From Bin87 sp963692995 (GTDB lineage Bacteria > Chloroflexota > Dehalococcoidia > Lucifugimonadales > UBA3495), in NCBI GenBank assembly GCA_963692995.1, contig OY843611.1, forward strand, positions 3,229,861 to 3,293,860: DNA of 64,000 bases. The letters are read 5' to 3'. Positions 24,901 through 31,595 of the stretch are shown here, piece after piece. The translations under genes and the position numbers were made by a program. The notes below the pieces were generated by a model. The model ran no database searches. It was not told the DNA's origin and saw nothing but the letters and a program-made list of their open reading frames with translations. The stretch's first letter is position 1. Each line of letters opens with the position of its first letter.

Positions 24901-25466
24901 CGCTGCACGCGGTTCTCCAGTACGCAGTGGCCGAGGTCCTGCCCCGATTGCCGGCTGCGGACGATGCGTCACTGGCCCAATTGCAGGAGCAACTGGACCG
25001 CGCCATTGACCGGCTGGCCGGGTGGCAGGCCGGCCAGGGCGGAGTCCGCGGCAGCGCCGGCGATATCGCCCGGATGGCCAAACGGGCGGTGCGCCACGAA
25101 GCGGTGGGGGCCGCGCTCAAAGCGCCGAAACTGTGGCCGGAAATCCCGGTAGCCGCTCAACTGGATACGCCCCACGGCCCGGTGATCATCGAGGGCATTA
25201 TCGACCTGCTCTACCTGGATCACGACGACCGGCTGGTTATCGTGGACTACAAGTCGGATGCCGTGGCCGATGACGCAGCAGTGCAAGCCAGGATGGAGCA
25301 TTACCAGTGGCAGGGCGCATCCTACGCCGCTGCCGTGCAACGCGCCGCCGGCAAAGAGGTTAAGGACGTGCAGTTCCTCTTCGTGCGGCCAGACCGGGTA
25401 CGGTCGATCCCCGACCTGCCCAATCTGCTGGATCGGCTGCCTAACCTGGTTTCGGGACATTTCTAA
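21942..25466 (+). CDS. addA: AddA-like UvrD/Rep helicase-exonuclease subunit
   Basis: The 1174-residue protein has superfamily 1A helicase motifs in order: Walker A in VEAGAGTGKTYALVSRVV (about 27-44), motif Ia AITFTEMAAAELSERI, motif II ILIDEFQDTDPLQ (about 370), motif III VGDAKQSIYRFRGADP, motif V IMTMHSAKGLEFPIVIL and motif VI RLAYVAATRARDHLLV. The C-terminus is a RecB-like nuclease with GSALHAVLQYAV, GIIDLLYLD and LVIVDYKSDAV, keeping the catalytic Asp and the D-x-K. It is the motor and 3'-strand nuclease partner of AddB. A Pro-rich direct duplication (ANDLTPPANDLTPPAYD, about residue 892) joins helicase and nuclease halves. No strong ribosome site; likely translationally linked to the gene 8 bp upstream. 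Confidence 0.95.
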   Translation: MPNPTDDASAGRRIVRDLDANLIVEAGAGTGKTYALVSRVVALVKAGVRMENIVAITFTEMAAAELSERIRTRMDDLLDDAYRAGSDDPLVSDGMTRIVWSDEELRRISDAIAELDRASIQTIHSFAAQLLRQRPMAAGLPYGWAQWDELDAAQDFAERWDAWLKWALGDGPDADPQLQRVLRSLLSSGIGLSHWRDLAVALRRSYHRIPDASRLPSVDLPAVCRDTLQELQALAGECSDQSDRLFEQLAGAIATVKAALNVADDPVAATEALDGGAKVDYSGNVGAQSRWKRPPADIRAAFRKTGRSFEPAVRQALLYPLLLNLHQHFAVGYAADRRADGAATFDDLLVWARDLLRDNADARRHFQGRYTHILIDEFQDTDPLQAEIGFYLAAAGAAPVGRQPWHTLPLASGRLFIVGDAKQSIYRFRGADPGVVQQVKQGRQLDELTLSENRRSQQPVLEWVNAVFGQVMGDDASGRQAQYVPLQPNAGVQQDGLDAGVKVFGEPSDGRADDVRRREAAQIACLIGAYTTDGGDRLKVYDKDAGCRRPARLDDVCILVRTRVGLGILEHALEDAGIPYRIEGGSLLFDTQEVRDLLNCLRAIDNPADAVAVVAALRSPAFACSDVDLLNWRETGATWNYLDLADGVEPSPVGDGMARLREYHRRRRAAPVSRLISEFVRERRLEELDLVEYRPREMWRRRQFLVEQARILETDGPTAGVPASWNLRQFIRWAETQRDDASRINELPAPESDDDAVRIMTMHSAKGLEFPIVILLDLDYTPRSSSPVVLVDPDTGRAAVSIGAASAGIRTLEYAELAETEVAHRVAEEVRLAYVAATRARDHLLVSRHCRQSGDGTLPKTVIAVIAEQSDTLPHSQIETIPDAPIRPPPPEPANDLTPPANDLTPPAYDAVTWQRDRTASIERRKTPQAVTATWLARQAASVASAAAAQEAVAPEEAAPVIDDKDAEPDEEQPWSGGRGGTAFGSALHAVLQYAVAEVLPRLPAADDASLAQLQEQLDRAIDRLAGWQAGQGGVRGSAGDIARMAKRAVRHEAVGAALKAPKLWPEIPVAAQLDTPHGPVIIEGIIDLLYLDHDDRLVIVDYKSDAVADDAAVQARMEHYQWQGASYAAAVQRAAGKEVKDVQFLFVRPDRVRSIPDLPNLLDRLPNLVSGHF

Positions 25467-25528
25467 TTCCCACGACGGCCCGAACAGAGCGCCGCTCGGT
25501 CAGGTCTTTACGGTAGCAAAAAGTCCTC

Positions 25529-25927
25529 CTACAATCTCCGCGCCATCGGCAAGGACGCCATCCGGTGGTCCAGGGTCAGTGTCTCCAGTCCGGCCCGAGA
25601 ATAGTCGTCGACAATCAACCTGTCGAACAGACCCGGGCCACCCTGAGACTGGAGCGCCGATATAACGGACGGTCCGTTCAGAGGAGCAACTAATCCGCTG
25701 GTCAGTACGTCGATCAGGGCGGCGCGAGCGTCTGCGGACGATACTCCGTAGTGGTGCTGCATTGCTATGTACGCTTCGCCGATGACTTGGTTTGAGGCGA
25801 AGACTGCGTTGCCCCGATCTTCGACTAGGGCACGAAGACTTTCTACACAGCGTTGAAACTCCCCTTCCGGCTCTGTGCTGATCAGTCTCATCAGCACAGA
25901 GGTATCAATCCCTAAGCGCTGGATCAT
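25529..25927 (-). CDS. vapC: PIN-domain ribonuclease toxin, VapC-like
   Basis: The 132-residue protein has the PIN-domain acidic residues: Asp in LGIDTSVLMRLIS near the N-terminus, Glu in ASNQVIGEAYIAMQ, and Asp in GLFDRLIVDDYSRAG plus LTLDHRMA near the C-terminus. VapC toxins cut tRNA or rRNA in the absence of their antitoxin. The ATG overlaps the 3' end of the upstream antitoxin gene by 23 bp, a usual toxin-antitoxin layout with the antitoxin first. Confidence 0.9.
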   Translation of the reverse strand: MIQRLGIDTSVLMRLISTEPEGEFQRCVESLRALVEDRGNAVFASNQVIGEAYIAMQHHYGVSSADARAALIDVLTSGLVAPLNGPSVISALQSQGGPGLFDRLIVDDYSRAGLETLTLDHRMASLPMARRL

Positions 25928-26147
25928 AGGTCTGCCCCCGGAACTTGCGGATGTCGAAGGGAGGGTGTCCGGGCGCTATGTGGTCCTGTAGGGTTCCCAA
26001 ACGGGAATAGTCGATGCGCCGGGGCCGGATCAGATAACCGTCCGGGCCCTCCGTCAACTCTAGCTGATCGCCCGGTTTGACGCCCATCGCATCAAGCACC
26101 CGAGCCGGGAAGGTAACCTGCCGCTTGGATGTAATTTTGACAATCAT
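25905..26147 (-). CDS. vapB: AbrB/MazE-type antitoxin, VapB-like
   Basis: The 80-residue protein starts with a swapped-hairpin AbrB DNA-binding domain (ITSKRQVTFPARVLDAMGV, KPGDQLELTEGPDGYLIRPR). The less ordered C-terminus (LRD tail with DIRKFRGQTYD) would wrap the toxin. AAGGAG precedes ATG 26147. It should bind and neutralise the PIN toxin and repress its own promoter; a matching inverted repeat lies upstream. Confidence 0.9.
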   Translation of the reverse strand: MIVKITSKRQVTFPARVLDAMGVKPGDQLELTEGPDGYLIRPRRIDYSRLGTLQDHIAPGHPPFDIRKFRGQTYDPALRD

Positions 26148-26152
26148 AAGCC

Positions 26153-26195
26153 GCTCCTTACCGCTATCCTATAGAAAGTAAGGAGCCCGCGTCAA
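26153..26195 (-). promoter_or_regulatory. vapBC promoter with 9-bp inverted-repeat operator
   Basis: On the minus strand TTGACG (26195-26190) and TATAGG (26073-equivalent, 26173-26168) are 16 bp apart, close to a sigma-70 promoter. A perfect inverted repeat, GCTCCTTAC at 26153-26161 and GTAAGGAGC at 26178-26186 with a 16-bp spacer, brackets the -10 box and reaches the ribosome site. This is the place where an AbrB-type antitoxin would autoregulate. Confidence 0.65.
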
Positions 26196-26231
26196 GAAGA
26201 TATCTTAGGTCGCTGACAGCGGGCAACGTTC

Positions 26232-27683
26232 CTAAACCCGCCGCAGCAGTTCCGCCTCCAGGCGGTCGGCGTCGAAGGTTGGGCTGGTTTGGGCGACCTT
26301 GATGTCGCCCTCGCGGACCATGCGCTCGGCCTCGCTCTCCTCCATCGCCTCGGGCCGGGCTTCTTCCCGTTCCCGCTGGCGGATCACGTCGCGGTTGTGG
26401 TCCACGAAGAGGCGGCGCATGGCCACCACTACCGAGTCGGTGGAGGACAGGTATTCGGGCATGTTGTACTGGGTGTACTTCTCCGCGTCATAGTCCTGGT
26501 TGCGGAAGTTGAAATTCAGCTCCCAGTTGCGATAGGGCCAGGTGACGCTCTTGACGAGGCGGCGCAGGAATCCGGGCCGGGTCTCATACCGTTCCACGTT
26601 GAGGTACACCATGCGGGTCAGGTTCTCCTCAACGGGCACGGGCCAGCGGGTGCTGCGGAAGTGGCGGGCGTTGCCGCCGGTGCGGGACATGCCGGGCAGA
26701 CGGGTGCCGTTCCACTCGTTCACGTCCGGCGTCTCGGCGGCGGCGCCCCGGCGATAGTAGGGATCCTGCCCCCGGCGCCGGGCCTTCCAGTCGAAGAACC
26801 ACGTCCAGGCCAGACGCCAGCGGTGCAGCGGCCACACGCCGTCCACGCCCGGGTAGTACATCTGGTAGGGGATCTTGCCGGCCGCGTCGTAGTAGTACTG
26901 TTCCACCGAGGACTTGCCGCTCCCCGGCCGGTAGTGGACGGTCTTGTTGTTCACCAGGTTGACCCGGTAGCCCAGGGGCGTGCGCGGGCGTCCACCCACC
27001 CGGCTGCCCAAGATGCGCAGGGCGTTGCGATGCACCATGAAAGCGTTGTGGGCGTCCATAGTGTTCTCCAGCACCAGCACCCAGTTGCAGTCAAACATGC
27101 AGAATGACGGTCGGCAGATGTTATGTTCCTCGAACATCTCCGGCGGGATGTCCTCCTGGGGATCCACCGGCTCGCCCTCGCCCATCCAGACGAAGACCAT
27201 GCCCTTGAGGGTCACGGTGGGGAATTTGCGAGCCTTCATCCCCGGGGCGCCGACCATCATCGAGTCGGGGCCTTCGGTAAGAAAGGCCACGCAGTTGCCG
27301 TCGCCGTCGAAGGTCGCGCCGTGGTACGGGCAGGTCAGGAACCCCTCGAAGTAGCATCGTCCCATGGACAGATAGACGGCCCGGTGCGGGCACCAGTCCA
27401 GCAGCGCCTGAACCTCGCCCTGCTGGTCCTTGAAGAAGACCACGTCGGCGCCCAGCATCCGCAGCATGGCCGGCCGGTTCTTCTTCACGTCTTTGGCCGG
27501 CAGGGCGGGATACCAGTATTCACGGAACCCCAGGGGCGGGATGCGGCTGCGCCGGTCCCGGGGATTGTCCGCCGGCGTCTTGAAGGGCGGCGTGGAGTCG
27601 AATCCCTGGAAGCCCCGCCGCATTTTCTGGTAGCCGCCGGGATAGCCGGAAAGCGGCTTGAGCAAAAGGCGTTTCAGTCCCAT
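26232..27683 (-). CDS. Rieske non-heme iron ring-hydroxylating oxygenase, alpha subunit
   Basis: ATG 27683 (MGLKRLLLKPL) follows GAGGGGAG; an upstream in-frame start at 27740 lacks a site. The 483-residue protein has the Rieske cluster motif DWCPHRAVYLSMG and LTCPYHGATFDGDG at about residues 95-125. The catalytic domain has the iron-binding DAHNAFMVHRNA helix at about 240. The long C-terminal part ends with an acidic-basic helical stretch (REREEARPEAMEESEAERM). The lead Pro/Arg-rich 60 residues before the Rieske domain resemble the 3-ketosteroid or phthalate-type oxygenases more than benzoate-type ones. It hydroxylates an unknown substrate using electrons from a reductase or ferredoxin. It is last in a three-gene dioxygenase run on the minus strand. 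Confidence 0.92.
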   Translation of the reverse strand: MGLKRLLLKPLSGYPGGYQKMRRGFQGFDSTPPFKTPADNPRDRRSRIPPLGFREYWYPALPAKDVKKNRPAMLRMLGADVVFFKDQQGEVQALLDWCPHRAVYLSMGRCYFEGFLTCPYHGATFDGDGNCVAFLTEGPDSMMVGAPGMKARKFPTVTLKGMVFVWMGEGEPVDPQEDIPPEMFEEHNICRPSFCMFDCNWVLVLENTMDAHNAFMVHRNALRILGSRVGGRPRTPLGYRVNLVNNKTVHYRPGSGKSSVEQYYYDAAGKIPYQMYYPGVDGVWPLHRWRLAWTWFFDWKARRRGQDPYYRRGAAAETPDVNEWNGTRLPGMSRTGGNARHFRSTRWPVPVEENLTRMVYLNVERYETRPGFLRRLVKSVTWPYRNWELNFNFRNQDYDAEKYTQYNMPEYLSSTDSVVVAMRRLFVDHNRDVIRQREREEARPEAMEESEAERMVREGDIKVAQTSPTFDADRLEAELLRRV

Positions 27684-27815
27684 TTTCGCTGCTCCCCTCG
27701 CATAGCGTGGTACTTTTCGCCATATTAGCAGAACGGTCAAGGCCGCGGTTGCAATCGGGCGCTGGCGAACCCAAGCGCGGCGCGCCGGCGGAAAACCGGA
27801 TTTATTTTTTACTCA

Positions 27816-27846
<31 letters not shown>

Positions 27847-27908
27847 TTCGCGGGAACGACAGAGTTTTTAAACACGGCCTAGTGGGTTGATCTTGATTTG
27901 AGCGCGCT

Positions 27909-28442
27909 TCAGAAAAACACGCTCAAATTCTTCGCCAGGATGACGTTGGAATCCAAAACGATGGTGCGGCGCGCGATCTTCCATTCCCCATCCACCGGAC
28001 GCAGGAGATCTTCTCGGTAGCCGGCGAAGATGTTTTCCTCCGTCTCGTGGTGGGAGCGGTACAGGATGAACGCCGTTTTCGCCCGGACCGCGCCGTCGGA
28101 CTGGGGTTCCACCACCAGGTTGCCCACGATGTGCCGGGTGCGCGACGGCGGATCCTCGCCCCAGGCCATGCCCGTCTCCAGCCGTTCCACGCGCATGGTC
28201 AGGTAGGTCTTGTCGTCCTCGAAAATCGCCAGGTCGCCCACCGGCGTGAGTTCCTGATCCGTCTCGTGGCGATGCACGTTGAGCCGGCGGGGCATGAAGT
28301 AGAACACATCCTCGGTGAACAGTTCCAGCCACTCCCGGAAGTGTCTTTCGTCCAGCAGCCACGCCTCCTGGATGTAAAACTCCATCAGCTCGTGCCAGAG
28401 TTCCCGCCGCGCCGCCCGTGCAATCCGTGCTTCGGTAGCCAT
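27909..28442 (-). CDS. Ring-hydroxylating dioxygenase beta (small) subunit
   Basis: The 177-residue protein has the NTF2/SnoaL-like cone of aromatic dioxygenase beta subunits: MEFYIQEAWLLDERHFREWL, LFTEDVFYFMPRRLNV, DDKTYLTMRVERLETG, PSRTRHIVGNLVVEP, ILYRSHHETEENIFAGYRED and WKIARRTIVLDSNVI, matching the BenB/NdoB order. Beta subunits are structural and help set substrate fit in alpha3beta3 oxygenases. It lies between the two alpha-subunit genes on the same strand and most likely pairs with the upstream one. Confidence 0.93.
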   Translation of the reverse strand: MATEARIARAARRELWHELMEFYIQEAWLLDERHFREWLELFTEDVFYFMPRRLNVHRHETDQELTPVGDLAIFEDDKTYLTMRVERLETGMAWGEDPPSRTRHIVGNLVVEPQSDGAVRAKTAFILYRSHHETEENIFAGYREDLLRPVDGEWKIARRTIVLDSNVILAKNLSVFF

Positions 28443-28489
28443 TACCCACCTGCCTGAAACAACGCCGTCATACCCGTACCCATACCGTC

Positions 28490-28579
28490 ATTCCCGCGAA
28501 AGCGGGAATCCAGCGAGCGCGAAATTCAGCCGGCGCTCCTGGCGCAGATGCTCTTCCGGGTTCCTGCGCCAGCCGGAAC
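28490..28579. repeat. ATTCCCGC palindrome and GTTCC-type inverted repeat
   Basis: ATTCCCGCGAAAGCGGGAAT lies at 28490-28509 and a second dyad, GGTTCCTGCGCCAGCCGGAAC, at about 28558-28578. The same two elements occur together at 3503-3672 and in the 159-bp array. Confidence 0.85.
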
Positions 28580-28609
28580 GACGGGGGGAATCCAATTTGC
28601 CGGCAGGAT

Positions 28610-29953
28610 CTAACCCCGCAGCGTCGCCGTCCCCGCATATTCCATGGTCTGCGGTTCCAGGGGAATATCCTCCCAGTTGTCGGCGTTCATAAACTGCTGC
28701 CAACGCTGATAGAAAAGGCGCTGGTTGCTTTCCGAGGTGTACCTTTCCGCCACCACGCCCGGGTAGTCAGGATGCCGCCGGTCGTGGCCGACGCCCATGG
28801 AGAGGTCCTGGGTGTACTGGCGTCCCATGCGGGTGAGGGCCGATTCCGTGACGCCGCGCCAGTTGTCCATGTCGTCCTGCTCAAAGATGCCGTTGACGCC
28901 GTTGTAGTTGGCGCTGCCCCGACGCAGGGCCGTCTTCAAATCGTCGGGCAGATCCTTCTCCAGCACCACGAAGTGCCAGAACTCGGTTTGCCGGGGCCCC
29001 CGGGGATGCGCCAGGCGCAGGCCCAGCACGCCGTTGGGGAACAGGCTGTGGTTGCCCAGGTGCAGCCGTCGGGCCCGCAGGCTGCCCAATCGTCGTTCTG
29101 CCTCGGGCAGCGTCTGCCGGTAGTATTCCTCGAAAGCCTCCCGGTTCGCGGCGGTTATGCCGTGGGACTGTCGCGCCTGGTCGGCGCGCTCCAGGAAGCG
29201 CATGGTCAGCGAGTGGCCGTTGACGAACAGGTGCTTGTTCTCCGATTCGAACTGCTGCTCGTGAGTCAGCCGGGGAATGCCCCGGTGCCGTCCCTGCACG
29301 ATGATGGCGGACAGGTGCGTGGTAGGCACGTGGTAATTGTCCGAGCAGTTGTCCACTGCCGTCTTCCAGTTCAGCGGCTCAATCCACTTGATGGGGCCGA
29401 TGGCCTCGGTGCCGTTGTCCAGCCGGTTGAAGCTTACGTCCAGCAGCCAGCGGGCGTCGCCCAGGTAGTCGTCCAGGCTGGGGGCGCTGCGGTCCCAGGT
29501 GGCGAACACGATGCCGGCGTAGGTGTCCAGCCGCGCCTCCACCAGGCCCAGGCAGTCCCGGTTCAGCGCCCCGTAATAAGCTTCCTGCTCTCCCGGCAGG
29601 TACTCCAAAGCCCCTTCGTTGGAGAACGTCCAGCCGTGGTAGGCGCAGGCGAAGTTGCGGGCGTTGCCCCGGTCGGTGCGCACGATGCGGTTGCCCCGGT
29701 GGCGGCACATATTCAGGTAGGCGCGCAGGTTGCCCCGACGGTCGCGGCAGAGAATGACCGGCTCCTCGCCCATGTAGGTGTGAAAGAAGTCGTTGGGCTT
29801 TGGCGTCAGCGACTCGTGTCCGATCATTAGCCAGGCCCGGCCAAACACCTTTTCCTGCTCCTCGGCGTAGATGTCCGGGTCTGCGAATATGCGCCGGTCC
29901 AGTTGTCCGGTCTCAAGGTCGATGATCTGGTGTTTGCGGCCAACGGCAACCAT
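28610..29953 (-). CDS. Ring-hydroxylating dioxygenase alpha (large) subunit
   Basis: ATG 29953 (MVAVGRKHQIIDLETG) follows CAGGGGGTG; ATG 30004 upstream is possible. The 447-residue protein has the Rieske ligands in NMCRHRGNRIV and FACAYHGWTFSNEG (about residues 86-120). The catalytic iron site is in WKTAVDNCSDNYHVPTTHLS (about 215, Asp with two His) and a third Asp lies towards the C-terminus. The phrase DLETGQLDRRIFADPDIYAE and spacing resemble benzoate/biphenyl/naphthalene dioxygenase alpha subunits. The beta subunit gene follows 168 bp downstream with a palindrome between. It inserts both oxygen atoms into an aromatic ring to give a cis-diol; the BenD-like dehydrogenase at 34.8 kb would fit the next step. 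Confidence 0.94.
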   Translation of the reverse strand: MVAVGRKHQIIDLETGQLDRRIFADPDIYAEEQEKVFGRAWLMIGHESLTPKPNDFFHTYMGEEPVILCRDRRGNLRAYLNMCRHRGNRIVRTDRGNARNFACAYHGWTFSNEGALEYLPGEQEAYYGALNRDCLGLVEARLDTYAGIVFATWDRSAPSLDDYLGDARWLLDVSFNRLDNGTEAIGPIKWIEPLNWKTAVDNCSDNYHVPTTHLSAIIVQGRHRGIPRLTHEQQFESENKHLFVNGHSLTMRFLERADQARQSHGITAANREAFEEYYRQTLPEAERRLGSLRARRLHLGNHSLFPNGVLGLRLAHPRGPRQTEFWHFVVLEKDLPDDLKTALRRGSANYNGVNGIFEQDDMDNWRGVTESALTRMGRQYTQDLSMGVGHDRRHPDYPGVVAERYTSESNQRLFYQRWQQFMNADNWEDIPLEPQTMEYAGTATLRG

Positions 29954-30183
29954 CGGGCACCCCCTGCCAGTCGGGTTCAGGCTTGGCTGCACAGTATCAG
30001 TCATCCCGTGTATTCTGTCTATCCATCCATATAGAGGAGGAGGAAATTGCGAAACTGGCTGGCGGTTGTGAGGGCCGACGAGTTTCGTCATAGCAGCAAC
30101 GAATATCGTCAGGAACGGTATCAGCGGTATTCGCTCACTGACCGACGTTCGTAAGCAGTTAGGGCAACCTGTCTCTTGTACTG

Positions 30184-30220
30184 CAACGGCGCCGCCGAGT
30201 TTGACTTGGCGGCGCCGTTG
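30184..30220 (-). terminator. 13-bp perfect hairpin after the secreted-protein gene
   Basis: CAACGGCGCCGCC (30184-30196) pairs with GGCGGCGCCGTTG (30208-30220) across an 11-nt loop. It lies 24 bp past the stop at 30244. There is no T-run, so it may be a weak or Rho-assisted terminator. Confidence 0.6.
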
Positions 30221-30243
30221 CCCAGGGGGATGGACTTCTCCGG

Positions 30244-31023
30244 TCAGTTCGCCGGCACGTTAAACCGGTAGAGGAAAGGATGCCCGTCCACTGATGACGC
30301 ATTATCACGCCACGGTCGCACCGCGAAGATGGCGACGGTGGCATTGGCCGGGATGTCGTACCGAGCGCAGTTGTCGAGGGAGTTCCATTGCATGGACAGG
30401 CCGGCATCCGTGTCCAGGTTGCCGTTGTAATAGGAGCTTTCACCCTTGGACACAGTGGCGCAGATCTTGATAAAGCGACGGTCGTTGGTTAGCTGACGAT
30501 CCGTATCGGCCGGAAAACTCGCGCCGGTCACTGTAACGGAAACGCCGTTGGCGCGCACCGTGTCGCCTACCGACTTATACCCGCCCGCCGGTATCGGCAT
30601 TCCGGTAATCGGGCAGAGGTGAGGAATCGCGTCCTCGATCAGCAATCTGGTCTTGGCCCACCGAGAGTAGACTCCATCTTTGACCGACGCTACGGCAAAT
30701 TCGTAGGTGACGCCCACCGTGAGGTTGCTTGAGTACATGCCAAGGGTCGTGGTGTCGTCGCAATCCCATTTGGCGCCCTGTCGCACCGCCCTGTCGCAGG
30801 CACGGTATTTGGTAGCGCCAGCTACGGCATTCCAGTTCCAGTGAACTTGACCCTGGGTAGCGGTAAGTTTAGCTTTCAAGTTGGTGGGAGCGGCCGGAGT
30901 TGGCGCTGATTGGGCCATGGCGGGCGGAGCGACGACTAGTAAGGTCAGCATCAACCCCATGAGCATGGCAACAGTGGCATACCGCGCCATTCGGCGCTTG
31001 GTGGCATAAAAGACGGATAACAT
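30244..31023 (-). CDS. Secreted protein with fibronectin type III-like domain
   Basis: ATG 31023 follows GGAGG. The 259-residue protein begins with a signal peptide (RRMARYATVAMLMGLMLTLL then APPAMAQSAP, likely cut after AMA). Residues about 45-130 look like an Fn3 domain (PTNLKAKLTATQGQVHWNW, YEFAVASVKDG). The rest has four Cys (CDRA...WDCDD, PHLCP, KICAT, DNCARYD) that may form disulfides, and a C-terminal NATVAIFAVRPWRD strand. No enzyme motif is recognised. Fn3-type secreted proteins of Chloroflexota often bind glycans or other proteins; the function is unknown. Confidence 0.8.
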   Translation of the reverse strand: MLSVFYATKRRMARYATVAMLMGLMLTLLVVAPPAMAQSAPTPAAPTNLKAKLTATQGQVHWNWNAVAGATKYRACDRAVRQGAKWDCDDTTTLGMYSSNLTVGVTYEFAVASVKDGVYSRWAKTRLLIEDAIPHLCPITGMPIPAGGYKSVGDTVRANGVSVTVTGASFPADTDRQLTNDRRFIKICATVSKGESSYYNGNLDTDAGLSMQWNSLDNCARYDIPANATVAIFAVRPWRDNASSVDGHPFLYRFNVPAN

Positions 31024-31142
31024 GGTTCCTCCGTACGGGTTTGAAGGTGTGGGTTAGCCGGCTCCAACCCGCAAATCCAGCGGTTCTCTCTGCATAGCGA
31101 GGACTTTGCCGGATAGACGGGTGGAGCGGACAGGTAAGCCGC

Positions 31143-31190
31143 AACCGGCCCAGAGCAGCGAAGCCGAGGTCTCCGCGCTCCGGGCCGGTT
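31143..31190 (-). terminator. 9-bp inverted repeat after the 40-aa ORF
   Basis: AACCGGCCC (31143-31151) pairs with GGGCCGGTT (31182-31190); the inner part can fold further. It begins 2 bp after the stop of the small ORF and has no T-run. Confidence 0.45.
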
Positions 31191-31192
31191 AT

Positions 31193-31315
31193 TCATTTCC
31201 TGGATTTGACCGGCTTGGGCGTCGCCGCATCCCGGTAGTACACGAAGGGTTTCGGCACACGGAAGCGGTCCCGTACCTGCTGGGCGCTGGTGCGCCCGAT
31301 TGGCCGCTTTGCCAT
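31193..31315 (-). CDS. Small basic protein, 40 residues, unknown function
   Basis: ATG 31315 follows a strong AAGGAGGT ribosome site. The 40 residues start MAKRPIGRTSAQQVRDRF and continue RVPKPFVYYRDAATPKPVKS, ending RK. It is rich in Arg and Lys, with a short amphipathic helix (SAQQVRDRF). The strong ribosome site, the hairpin right after the stop and the upstream structured region argue that it is a real gene. No family is recognised. It could be a nucleic-acid binder. Confidence 0.6.
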   Translation of the reverse strand: MAKRPIGRTSAQQVRDRFRVPKPFVYYRDAATPKPVKSRK

Positions 31316-31460
31316 GACGAGACCTCCTTATTGAGTAGTCTCGCCGACCCGGGCGGCGATTGACCGCGCCTTGCTTGACCCCGGAGGCCGCCGTTGGCAC
31401 AATGCCAGCGGCTTGTGGCTAAGCCTTTGGGGGCCCCGGTTCGACGGGGGCAACCACCAA

Positions 31461-31500
31461 AAAGCCCCGGCGGAGCAAAAATCGGCTCCGCCGGGGCTTT
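31461..31500 (-). terminator. 16-bp perfect hairpin, terminator-like on the minus strand
   Basis: AAAGCCCCGGCGGAGC pairs with GCTCCGCCGGGGCTTT around an 8-nt loop. On the minus strand the stem ends in GGGGCTTTTTGG, a short T-run, and it lies downstream of the transposase. Confidence 0.7.
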
Positions 31501-31567
31501 ACAAAGGCCGCATCGCTGGCTACAATAGCCAGCGACTAGGGAGATTTGCTGTCGCCCCGCCGTCGCC

Positions 31568-31595
31568 GCCTCGGTGTGCAAACCGAGGCTTTTTT
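31568..31595 (+). terminator. Intrinsic terminator, plus strand
   Basis: GCCTCGGT (31568-31575), loop GTGCAA, ACCGAGGC (31582-31589), then TTTTTT. It has the classical form, with no annotated protein gene upstream on the plus strand nearby. Confidence 0.8.

Larger units (their letters stand above)
31391..31595 (+). ncRNA. Candidate structured RNA with five hairpins ending in an intrinsic terminator
   Basis: The gene-free stretch 31316-31698 holds five hairpins in about 205 bp. H1 31391-31411 is a 9-bp stem with loop CAA. H2 31434-31449 is CCCCG/CGGGG around GTTCGA. H3 31461-31500 is a perfect 16-bp stem. H4 31513-31535 is a perfect 10-bp stem, also with loop CAA. H5 31568-31589 is followed by six T. 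This order looks like a folded transcript with its own terminator on the plus strand. H2-H3 resemble the 5' end of tmRNA (GGTTCGACGGGGG), but no tRNA-like 3' end is present. A minus-strand function is also possible because H3 is followed by five T there. Confidence 0.4.

Noticed and set aside
21930..24908. 992-residue open frame antisense to addA
   Set aside because: It is the shadow of a GC-rich gene; its product is compositionally odd and the plus strand has all helicase motifs.
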